DNA from: Prevotellaceae bacterium
GTDB lineage: Bacteria; Bacteroidota; Bacteroidia; Bacteroidales; UBA932
DNA length: 40,773 nt
Direction of reading: 5' to 3'
Assembly: GCA_031275825.1 (NCBI GenBank)
Contig: JAISOH010000072.1
Span: forward strand, 1 to 40,773
The notes under the pieces are model-generated. The model saw nothing but the letters and a program-made list of their open reading frames with translations. It did not search any database and was not told the origin of the DNA. The position numbers and the translations under genes were made by a program. Each line of letters starts with the position of its first letter. Position 1 is the stretch's first letter. This document shows positions 34,914-40,773 of this stretch, piece by piece.

Positions 34914-34948
34914 AGCAGGCAGTTGAATTTTCATTTAACTGCCTGCTT
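34914..34948. terminator. Hairpin next to the tRNA-Met half
   Basis: AGCAGGCAGTT (34914-34924) and AACTGCCTGCT (34937-34947) form a perfect 11-bp stem with a 12-base loop. It can terminate the plus-strand gene ending at 34857. It also lies 10 bases downstream of the 3' end of the tRNA-Met half on the minus strand, so it was probably the original terminator of that tRNA. Confidence 0.65.
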
Positions 34949-34956
34949 ATATTTTG

Positions 34957-35001
34957 TGGGCCCAGTAGGGCTTGAACCTACGACCCCCTGATTATGAGTC
35001 A
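34957..35001 (-). other. Orphan 3' half of a tRNA-Met(CAU) gene: integration junction (att)
   Basis: Read on the minus strand: an anticodon loop CTCATAA (anticodon CAU), 3' anticodon-stem strand TCAGG, variable loop GGGTC, T-arm GTAGG-TTCAAGC-CCTAC and acceptor strand TGGGCCC with discriminator A. No CCA is encoded. The 5' half is missing: pairing fails after three anticodon-stem base pairs, from base 35002. This is the signature of a tyrosine-recombinase insertion within a tRNA anticodon arm. The intact tRNA would be rebuilt at the far right end of the element, outside the window. Confidence 0.75.
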
Positions 35002-35018
35002 TTAATTTTATTGCCAAC

Positions 35019-35041
35019 AATATATTGTAAATCAATATATT
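35019..35041. repeat. AT-rich inverted repeat just inside the element
   Basis: AATATATTG and CAATATATT (35019-35027 and 35033-35041) around TAAAT. It is 18 bases inside the tRNA junction, where arm-type integrase or excisionase sites are expected. Function unproven. Confidence 0.4.
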
Positions 35042-35072
35042 ATATATTGCATATTTTTTGTCCGTAAAAATA

Positions 35073-35099
35073 TAGTAAAAAAATTATTTATTTTTACTA
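35073..35099 (-). terminator. Weak AT-only terminator at the end of the element operon
   Basis: TAGTAAAAA (35073-35081) and TTTTTACTA (35091-35099) form a 9-bp stem. On the minus strand it is followed by TATTTTTA and lies 26 bases after the last element gene. All pairs but two are A-T, so the hairpin is weak. Confidence 0.4.
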
Positions 35100-35124
35100 A
35101 AAAACAAATTCAATCCATCTTCAA

Positions 35125-35364
35125 TTATTTTTGATTTTGAGATATTGTTCTTATTTCTTCTAAAAATTTTTCAATTCCCGCTATTATTTTTTGCTTTTGT
35201 TCGGCAGAAAAACAACTGGGATTGCCATTGGCATTTCTACCTGCCAATTTGCGCATTGTATTTGAAGTATAGCGTATTGCGCAATAATCAGGAAAAAAAC
35301 TGCGGCATTTCAGGTATTTAATTTTTTGGGTAAATTCGTCTATTTCTGGTTTTTTCATATTCAT
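35125..35364 (-). CDS. Hypothetical small protein of the element
   Basis: About 79 residues from the ATG at 35364 (ORF track start 35394). A basic stretch KLAGRNANGNPSCFSAEQKQKIIAGIEKFLEEI suggests a helical, possibly DNA-binding protein. It overlaps the next gene by about 47 bases. No family recognised. It is the last gene before the tRNA junction. Confidence 0.5.
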   Translation of the reverse strand: MNMKKPEIDEFTQKIKYLKCRSFFPDYCAIRYTSNTMRKLAGRNANGNPSCFSAEQKQKIIAGIEKFLEEIRTISQNQK

Positions 35365-35593
35365 AAATTTTATAAGCCCTATGCCATTCCGCAAGGCGTT
35401 TCATTAATTTTTCTATTCTGTCGGCATTACCTTTGTAATGCTCATTGAACGAGTCTATCATATCAACGATTTCAAACCTGCCATTTTCTCTCACTTTTGC
35501 TAAAAATCGAGGCTTGCGCGTATGTAAAATATACACGCCATCGAGGTCTACCATTTTGTTTTCGGCAATTAAAAACGCAGGATAATCAGCCAT
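35318..35593 (-). CDS. Hypothetical small protein of the element
   Basis: 91 residues from ATG 35593, which overlaps the end of the IbrB-like gene by 8 bases and is therefore preferred to 35644 of the track. It begins MADYPAFLIAENKMVDLDGVYILHTRKPRFLAKV and ends with a basic KTRNRRIYPKN. No family recognised. Dense overlap with its neighbours is typical of phage operons. Confidence 0.5.
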   Translation of the reverse strand: MADYPAFLIAENKMVDLDGVYILHTRKPRFLAKVRENGRFEIVDMIDSFNEHYKGNADRIEKLMKRLAEWHRAYKIYEYEKTRNRRIYPKN

Positions 35594-36245
35594 TTTCCAC
35601 CTCCCATGCCTGCGAAAATTCATTATCGATAAACAGCGAAGCAATGCCTGTTAACTGTTTCAGCCGCAATATTTCGTCTGTATCCATACCTATATGTTTT
35701 TTTATCCATGTTTCCTTGCGACCGAGCAGTATCAGTTCTTTTACTATATTGCTCATCAAATCAATATCGTGCGAGCCGCGAGCGCGGTTGTGTCGAATTG
35801 TTGATGCCATGCGGCTGTCAAGTTCGCGGTGATCTTCGCGAATAAACGACACAGGCAAACGTCCAAAAGTGCTTGCGCTTATTTTTTTCGATTTTCGTTC
35901 CGACTGCCGACGATGAAAGCCATCAACTATTCTGATTATATCTTCTTCCGGATTGCCAACAATCGGCATTGTATAGCCATCTTCCTCTATGGAAGTAATA
36001 AGCAGCGCCATTTCGGGCGGAGCCACGCTGTTCGGATTATAATCGTTACCTTCTATTTTTTCTGATTTTTCCCATGCTACAAAATCAACCGGATGGTGTT
36101 TTAATGGGCTTACTTTGTGCAGTTCAGCGCGAACATAATTAAGTGCATCAATTTTTTCATCTACATCGGTTATTGCGCTTATCAATGCGCACAGTTCTTT
36201 AATTTTATCTTTTATATTTGCCTGATTGTTAAATAAATCTGTCAT
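35586..36245 (-). CDS. IbrB-like ParB-domain protein
   Basis: A 219-residue protein with a ParB/Srx-type N-terminal domain (PPEMALLITSIEEDGYTMPIV and IIRIVDGFHRRQSERK, DGFHR at 108-112), then a helical part (LGRKETWIKKHIGMDTDEILRLKQLTGIASLF) resembling a helix-turn-helix. The next gene encodes a PAPS-reductase/DUF3440 protein. That pairing is the one described for IbrB and IbrA, prophage-borne regulators of immunoglobulin-binding proteins in E. coli. The two genes overlap by 4 bases. I assign the type by this pairing and by the motif. Its role is unknown; DNA binding or NTP-dependent activity is plausible. Confidence 0.65.
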   Translation of the reverse strand: MTDLFNNQANIKDKIKELCALISAITDVDEKIDALNYVRAELHKVSPLKHHPVDFVAWEKSEKIEGNDYNPNSVAPPEMALLITSIEEDGYTMPIVGNPEEDIIRIVDGFHRRQSERKSKKISASTFGRLPVSFIREDHRELDSRMASTIRHNRARGSHDIDLMSNIVKELILLGRKETWIKKHIGMDTDEILRLKQLTGIASLFIDNEFSQAWEVENG

Positions 36246-37561
36246 AACATATCATTATATTTCTGTAATAATTCATTTTGTCGCAATACCTGTCGTTTTG
36301 TTATTGAGAATGAAAGCGATTGACAGGTAATATCATTCTTTAAAATGGTCATACACAATCTTTTCCATGAAAGAAAATCAGCCTTATTGTCAAGCCCCGG
36401 CAATACATCGGGAATGGATTTTGCCTTTATTACTTCTTTGTAGCCTTTACCGCGATTACTGAATGTATGTGTATTAATAAACGCATCGGGAGCCAGTTCT
36501 TCAAATAATTTAATATCATTTTCAGCGATTGGACATCCGACTTGTTGCCAGTAGCGAATAAATCTGACGAACTTTTTTGTGTAAATATCACGGGTTTCTT
36601 TTGGCAGGGTTTTTAACAGGAATTTACAGTAACTTTTCCATGTATGACCTTGCGGCAGGTCAATATGTTTTGCGCCGGTTGCCTTGCTGCCTGCATAGAT
36701 ATTGCCGAAGTTTGCGCCCGAAACTCTGTCCACAACCCTAAACCATGTTTCCGGTTCTATTATCTTAAACATATTTAATCCCGCTTTCTGTTCATCTCCA
36801 TAAGGCTCGCAAATCCGCATCTTATGAAGCGGAACGCCGGCTTTGTAGAATAAATCGTAAATCCTGTTATAAGGCTTATGAAATTTACCGTTGTATGTCC
36901 AAATATCATTCACATGCCAATCGTAAACCGGATAAAAATTTACCGTACTGTCAGATACGACTGTCGAATATATTTTACTATCATAAATTCCCTTGTCGGC
37001 TCGTGCAATCGCACGGAATCTGTTCAAACTTTCATCTGTTCTGATACCCACAAGGCAGGCGGTACTTCCGCCGCCATGAACAGCGGCATACCAGTCTCCG
37101 AACTGTTCGATAAATTCCTCAAATGTCATATTCTGTTTATAAAAATCAAACGGATTATTTTTTTCGCTGATTATAAAATTATATGCAGGCATCGGTCGCA
37201 CCCATTTATCGCGCTTGCTTTCTTCCCAGAATATCCAGTAAGGTTCATACATCGAAACCGCATTTGTTGTAAGCATCGGCAAACATACCCAATACGGCTC
37301 AATCAAATCTAAATTATCAAAAATCATTTTTTCTATAAAGTTAATCGTTCCTTTATAAAAAGCCTCTAAATCAATGAATAATATACCTATTTTCTTCTTA
37401 ATATTATTTTTACGCATATAGTCAACAACGAGATTAAATACAACCCCGCTATCCTTACCGCCTGAAAATGAAACATAAATATTTTCAAAATTTTTAAATA
37501 TATAATCTATCCTGTTGTTAGCGGCATCGTAAACATTAATATTTAAGTAATACTTTTTCAT
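36242..37561 (-). CDS. IbrA-like PAPS-reductase/DUF3440 protein
   Basis: A 439-residue ATP-pyrophosphatase-type protein with the PP-loop SFSGGKDSGVVFNLVVDYM (SGGKDSG at 33-39). A long C-terminal part is compatible with DUF3440 (WTYNGKFHKPYNRIYDLFYKAGVPLHKMRICEPYG, and ...GYKEVIKAKSIPDVLPG). Members of this family that sit beside IbrB are called IbrA and occur in prophages. The PP-loop would adenylate a substrate; PAPS reduction itself is uncertain because no downstream sulfite reductase is present. It overlaps the GNAT gene and the IbrB-like gene by 4 bases on either side. Confidence 0.72.
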   Translation of the reverse strand: MKKYYLNINVYDAANNRIDYIFKNFENIYVSFSGGKDSGVVFNLVVDYMRKNNIKKKIGILFIDLEAFYKGTINFIEKMIFDNLDLIEPYWVCLPMLTTNAVSMYEPYWIFWEESKRDKWVRPMPAYNFIISEKNNPFDFYKQNMTFEEFIEQFGDWYAAVHGGGSTACLVGIRTDESLNRFRAIARADKGIYDSKIYSTVVSDSTVNFYPVYDWHVNDIWTYNGKFHKPYNRIYDLFYKAGVPLHKMRICEPYGDEQKAGLNMFKIIEPETWFRVVDRVSGANFGNIYAGSKATGAKHIDLPQGHTWKSYCKFLLKTLPKETRDIYTKKFVRFIRYWQQVGCPIAENDIKLFEELAPDAFINTHTFSNRGKGYKEVIKAKSIPDVLPGLDNKADFLSWKRLCMTILKNDITCQSLSFSITKRQVLRQNELLQKYNDML

Positions 37562-37968
37562 AATATCAATTCAACCCTGTGCCATTTTGTAAATGCCTTG
37601 ATTATTTTAAATCCCGCCTTCAAATAGTGCGGCAAACATTCATTGGTACAGTCTGCTTTAATGTGCTTTATTCCATTTTTTTTACACCATTTTATACGTT
37701 CCGATATTAATTTTTTATGAATGCCTTTTTGTCTGTAATCGGGAATAACATAATCATACGTAAATTCGACATCTTTTTGTGTTTGCCGTATTGCTGAAAA
37801 TCCAGCCAAATTTTCATTATCGAAAACAATAAACCAGCAATAATTTTCGTCTGTCAAAATCGGATAACCATCAAACATTGCCACAATACTGCGATTCATT
37901 GCATACGGAGCAATGAGTTCGTATAGCCGTTTGTCTGTTCCTGATAGTTTTTGTATTTTCATTTTCAT
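37558..37968 (-). CDS. GNAT-family N-acetyltransferase
   Basis: A 136-residue acetyltransferase. The acetyl-CoA binding loop is RQKGIHKKL (79-87; Q/R-x-x-G-x-G/A pattern), followed by KWCKKNGIKHIKADCTNECLPHYLKAGFKII typical of the fold. It is the first gene of the GNAT-IbrA-IbrB cluster, with the promoter at 37976-38008 just upstream. The substrate could be a small molecule, a protein or a nucleotide; no clue in the sequence. Confidence 0.78.
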   Translation of the reverse strand: MKMKIQKLSGTDKRLYELIAPYAMNRSIVAMFDGYPILTDENYCWFIVFDNENLAGFSAIRQTQKDVEFTYDYVIPDYRQKGIHKKLISERIKWCKKNGIKHIKADCTNECLPHYLKAGFKIIKAFTKWHRVELIL

Positions 37969-37975
37969 TTTTTTT

Positions 37976-38008
37976 TACAAATATAGATATAATTTTAATT
38001 GTTATAAA
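37976..38008 (-). promoter_or_regulatory. Element promoter A (21-bp shared box)
   Basis: On the minus strand TTTA, 19 bases, then TATATTTG (37978-37985), close to the Bacteroidota consensus. The block at 37976-37996 is the same as that at 40527-40547 in 20 of 21 positions. The identity extends beyond the -7 box into the spacer (shared ATAGATATAATTTT on plus), which a common promoter consensus would not require. Confidence 0.55.
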
Positions 38009-39642
38009 CTTTCGATATATTTTTTCAATTTTGTTTTGTCAAGCATAAGCCGTTTTATCTCATCTGCCAGATTGCCCTTGCGCCTCAAATTTCGCATGAT
38101 TTTATCGTCAATATTTGCTTCCGTGCGAAAATCATGTATAAACATTTTATTTCTTTGCCCCTGCCTGTCGATACGTCCGACAGACTGTTTTCTGTGAAAA
38201 TATGAAAATGAATTTGAAAAAAATACAATCCTTCGGCATACTTCCTGTAATCCATTCAGCCCTGTGCCGCCTGACTGCATTGTCGCAACAAAATATTTCT
38301 TTTTACCGCTCACGAAGTCGGCAAGTTCGGCATCGCGATCCTGCGGATTTTTGCCTGTAAAAACAGCACAGTTTTCATATCCGAAATAATCGACAATCAT
38401 TTCAATTTCAAATATATATTTACAAAAGAAAATCACCTGTTCATCAGCGGGAATATTGTTCATAAGCGAAAATTTGTTTGTTCCCAAATATTCACGCTCA
38501 TTGTCATGCCTGCAATAACCGCAGCAAATCTGCTGCATTCGAGTAAATGACTTGAATATGTCTGTTGCATAGAAATTATCGCTCTTTATCTTATCAAGCA
38601 GCCATTCCTTTTCTTCGTGATACAGTTCATATTGAATGTCATTCATTTTACATGTATGTATATAAAATTGCTTTGCCGGCAAATTTAAACATTCTTCTTT
38701 CGTGATTTGATAAGTGTAAGGTTCGAGTAAACCCATAAGGTGGTCAATATTCTTGTAACCTATAATCTCATCACCGAACATGCCGCCCATTACTAAATAT
38801 CTTTCTTCAAACTTTTTCCAGTCGCGAACTCCGATAATCAGCGGCGACAAACACGCATACTGCATATAAAGATTATGAACATTATCGGTTACAGGCGTGC
38901 CTGTCATTACAAGTTTGTAACTGGTTTTATCGCAAACCATTTTAATACGTTTCGACCGCTTGGCAGTCGGCGTTTTTATTGCATGGCTTTCGTCTATAAT
39001 GATTTGCGTTTCGCTGTCGGCGAAATTCAGAGCCTCAAAAACAGCCCTGTTGCTGCTGCTCATGCTCTCATGCCCGATTAATTTCCATTCGATTTCCTTG
39101 TGGGCGCACCACAAGTCAATTTGCGCCTGAAAGTTTTTTTTAGTCGAAACAGGCAGAAATACAAGAACTTTCTTTATTTCTTTTGCCTCGTATCGACTTA
39201 CGGCAATATCAATAGCAATCTTAGATTTGCCGGTGCCGGTATCGGCATACAGCGCCGACACTTTCATCGAGCAGCAAAACCGCAACGCATCAGCCTGATG
39301 GCGCAGACTGCTATCGTCATAAACAGGAAGAATATCATCGCGCAATCGGATATGTAGCGGCGTCTGTTTGCGTTCAAGTTCACAGTCGTTTATTATCTCG
39401 TAAAACTGTCGTTCAATTTCCGCTTTATATTCTGTTTCAAGCGAGCGGTCGCGCAGTTCGGCGCACCTCATATTTTCAATGCGCACAAAAACAGTCAGTC
39501 TGTCGTTTACAACTTCAAACCATGCAACAGTTGTAATATCTCTGTTATTTTGCCCGAATTTAAAATATAACCGCTCGACTTTGTCGGTTTTAAAAAGGCG
39601 AGAATATTTAATCCTCGCCTGCAATTTATCAAGCTGATTCAT
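38002..39642 (-). CDS. SNF2-type helicase of the element
   Basis: A 546-residue ATPase of superfamily 2. Motif I is DTGTGKS (134-140), motif II DESH (217-220), motif III MTGTPVTDN, and the C-terminal RecA-like lobe has VATMQSGGTGLNGLQEVCRRIVFF and YFHRKQSVGRIDRQGQ, all typical of SNF2 proteins. The N-terminal 115 residues are not recognised. Phages often carry such helicases for replication or for remodelling DNA. The neighbouring HARP-like gene ends 2 bases before it. Confidence 0.85.
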   Translation of the reverse strand: MNQLDKLQARIKYSRLFKTDKVERLYFKFGQNNRDITTVAWFEVVNDRLTVFVRIENMRCAELRDRSLETEYKAEIERQFYEIINDCELERKQTPLHIRLRDDILPVYDDSSLRHQADALRFCCSMKVSALYADTGTGKSKIAIDIAVSRYEAKEIKKVLVFLPVSTKKNFQAQIDLWCAHKEIEWKLIGHESMSSSNRAVFEALNFADSETQIIIDESHAIKTPTAKRSKRIKMVCDKTSYKLVMTGTPVTDNVHNLYMQYACLSPLIIGVRDWKKFEERYLVMGGMFGDEIIGYKNIDHLMGLLEPYTYQITKEECLNLPAKQFYIHTCKMNDIQYELYHEEKEWLLDKIKSDNFYATDIFKSFTRMQQICCGYCRHDNEREYLGTNKFSLMNNIPADEQVIFFCKYIFEIEMIVDYFGYENCAVFTGKNPQDRDAELADFVSGKKKYFVATMQSGGTGLNGLQEVCRRIVFFSNSFSYFHRKQSVGRIDRQGQRNKMFIHDFRTEANIDDKIMRNLRRKGNLADEIKRLMLDKTKLKKYIESL

Positions 39643-39644
39643 CC

Positions 39645-40220
39645 TTATAATTTTAATATGTCTATTATTTTATTTTCATCAAGCAAATCGTAGAATGATG
39701 ATTTACCTGCTTCAATAATATTAGGAAAATCGCCTGCTATTGGCGTATTATCGTCATCTATAAAAGTACCGACAAAACCGATTTTGCCGCCAAAATCGTA
39801 CACTCTAACGCCAAGTTCGCCGCTAAATTTCATTGATAATAATACAAAAAACACTTCTTCGGGCTTCAAAAAATCATACTGCGGATATTTTTCATAAAAA
39901 TTTATAATCGCATCTATACGTAATATAATTGCAGAATAAAACGAATGATTTTTGGGTATCATTTTTATTATGTTCTCGCGCGTTTTCTGCTGATTTGCCT
40001 GCTTCACTTCGCAATTTTTACAGGATATTTCGCCTGTGCTTCCAAAGCAATTAAGCATTATTTCGCGAACATATTCCAGCATACTGTCATCAAACCAGAA
40101 TGCGTTATCTTTCCATATTCCGCGCAAATTGCGAGCTTTGGATATGAACTGCGAATGATAAGGCGATGTTACTTTCACCTTGTCATCTATAATTTCAAGT
40201 TTAATTTCCTTATTTTTCAT
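39645..40220 (-). CDS. Hypothetical HARP-like partner of the helicase
   Basis: A 191-residue protein. The N-terminus (VTSPYHSQFISKARNLRGIWKDNAFWFDDSMLEYVREIMLNCFG) resembles the HARP domain of SNF2-family annealing helicases (pattern PY...F...K...W....WF). It is encoded 2 bases before the helicase start. Two Cys pairs (CKNC and CFG) occur in the middle. The helicase and the HARP-like protein may form a split version of a single HARP-SNF2 enzyme. This is inference. Confidence 0.55.
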   Translation of the reverse strand: MKNKEIKLEIIDDKVKVTSPYHSQFISKARNLRGIWKDNAFWFDDSMLEYVREIMLNCFGSTGEISCKNCEVKQANQQKTRENIIKMIPKNHSFYSAIILRIDAIINFYEKYPQYDFLKPEEVFFVLLSMKFSGELGVRVYDFGGKIGFVGTFIDDDNTPIAGDFPNIIEAGKSSFYDLLDENKIIDILKL

Positions 40221-40231
40221 AATTTAAAATT

Positions 40232-40468
40232 TTAATAATTAAACCATTTTACTTTTTTTGAAGAATACTGTAATTTACAGTCGTTTTTTTCAAGAATAAA
40301 AGCCGCAATCCAAACCGCCTGTGATTTTTGCGGATCGTAATCGTATCCAAATACCATTGACTTGGGAATAATCGCAGTTGAGCCATCGTAGGCTGCTGCC
40401 TTGTAAGTTTTGTCCGTGTAATTTGTAAGACTTTCAAGCCTTACCGAGTAACATTTAATTTTTTTCAT
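40232..40468 (-). CDS. Hypothetical small protein of the element
   Basis: A 78-residue protein, MKKIKCYSVRLESLTNYTDKTYKAAAYDGSTAIIPKSMVFG, with no recognisable domain. It lies 11 bases before the HARP-like gene and leads that operon, with the element promoter B just upstream. The mixed Lys/aromatic ending (KVKWFNY) resembles small phage DNA-associated proteins, a weak impression only. Confidence 0.5.
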   Translation of the reverse strand: MKKIKCYSVRLESLTNYTDKTYKAAAYDGSTAIIPKSMVFGYDYDPQKSQAVWIAAFILEKNDCKLQYSSKKVKWFNY

Positions 40469-40526
40469 ATTTTTTTGCCTGTTTTTAGTCTGCTGGCTCC
40501 GCAGGATTTAAATTAATAAAAATATC

Positions 40527-40558
40527 TACAAAGATAGATATAATTTTCTATCTGCAAA
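40527..40558 (-). promoter_or_regulatory. Element promoter B with overlapping palindrome
   Basis: On the minus strand TTTG (40555-40558), 18 bases, then TATCTTTG (40529-40536). A palindrome AGATAGA/TCTATCT (40532-40538, 40547-40553) covers the spacer and the -7 box, so a repressor bound there would block transcription. The 21-bp block is shared with promoter A. Palindrome and block together look like a phage-type operator. Confidence 0.55.
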
Positions 40559-40630
40559 AAAATCATTTCCGTTAAATAATCTTAATAAGAAGAAAATATT
40601 TTTATAGATATTGAAAATCAAAAAAATATA

Positions 40631-40652
40631 GAAAGCCCTTTTCGGGGCTTTC
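40631..40652. terminator. Terminator of the partial right-edge gene
   Basis: GAAAGCCC (40631-40638) and GGGCTTTC (40645-40652) form an 8-bp stem with loop TTTTCG. On the minus strand TATATTTTTTT follows, and on the plus strand an A run. Confidence 0.65.
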
Positions 40653-40677
40653 AAAAAAAAAGAAATTGAAAAACAAA

Positions 40678-40773
40678 TTATTTCTTAAATTTGCTTATAA
40701 ATTTGTATGCGTAAATTATTGCTGTTATTATCGTTGCGCATATTGCAATCCACATTATATATTTTAACCAGTA
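40678..40773 (-). CDS. Membrane peptide, N-terminus outside the window
   Basis: On the minus strand an ORF open at the window edge ends at TAA (40678-40680), reading YWLKYIMWIAICATIITAII followed by YAYKFISKFKK. It has one strongly hydrophobic stretch and a basic end, like a small membrane protein or the tail of a larger one. An internal ATG would give a 25-residue peptide. Part of the mobile element by position. Confidence 0.4.
   Translation of the reverse strand, partial: YWLKYIMWIAICATIITAIIYAYKFISKFKK

Noticed and set aside
34957-35001. Complete tRNA-Met gene
   Set aside because: The 5' half (acceptor, D-arm and 5' anticodon stem) is absent, so only a junction fragment is reported.

Overview
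The window looks like chromosome from a low-GC member of the Bacteroidota. It holds a complete type IX secretion / gliding core (porP/sprF-like, gldK, gldL, gldM, gldN), a SusC/SusD outer-membrane pair, DUF4271, DUF4295 and DUF4302 family proteins, and many promoters of the phylum-specific form TTTG-N19-TAnnTTTG, with almost no Shine-Dalgarno sequences. All calls come from reading the sequence and the supplied translations; no database search was run.

Layout. 1-566: the first codons of an IS630-like transposase on the minus strand, then a roughly 200-nt highly structured candidate RNA (6S-like) with a near-perfect promoter of its own. 630-3433: an operon of a sigma-54-type AAA+ regulator, lptE, a TPR-like protein and secG, closed by a strong terminator. 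3624-7449: two DUF3857/transglutaminase paralogues, one catalytically intact and one degenerate. 7782-17171: topA, a metal-ligand-less arginase-family protein, porP/sprF and gldKLMN. 17277-19865: SUI1, DUF4271, hemD, rnpA and yidD. 19866-20412: a gene-poor stretch with a decayed coding remnant and two 28-bp palindromes with dif/Xer-site architecture. 20413-29076: a Sus-like operon (SusC, SusD, HExxH lipoprotein, DUF4302 lipoprotein, BACON-like lipoprotein, small Cys-rich secreted protein) ended by a 17-bp-stem terminator. 29206-29816: a convergent intergenic region made of nested inverted repeats. 29817-34094 (minus): a PQQ-propeller protein, then rpmB-rpmG-DUF4295, then thyA-folA. 34342-34857 (plus): a small secreted protein of unknown function.

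From 34957 to the right edge the window enters an integrated mobile element, probably a prophage or integrative element. Its left boundary is the orphan 3' half of a tRNA-Met(CAU) gene, broken inside the anticodon stem. The cargo, all on the minus strand, is two small proteins, an IbrB-like ParB-domain protein, an IbrA-like PAPS-reductase/DUF3440 protein, a GNAT acetyltransferase, an SNF2 helicase, a HARP-like protein and more small ORFs. Two of its transcription units share a 21-bp promoter element. The integrase and the reconstituted tRNA should lie beyond the right edge.

How the parts fit: SecG feeds the inner-membrane Sec step, and SecG-exported proteins with the right C-terminal signal would leave through the T9SS built by GldK-N and PorP/SprF. 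The Sus-like operon is a separate outer-membrane uptake machine with surface lipoproteins, one of them a likely peptidase.
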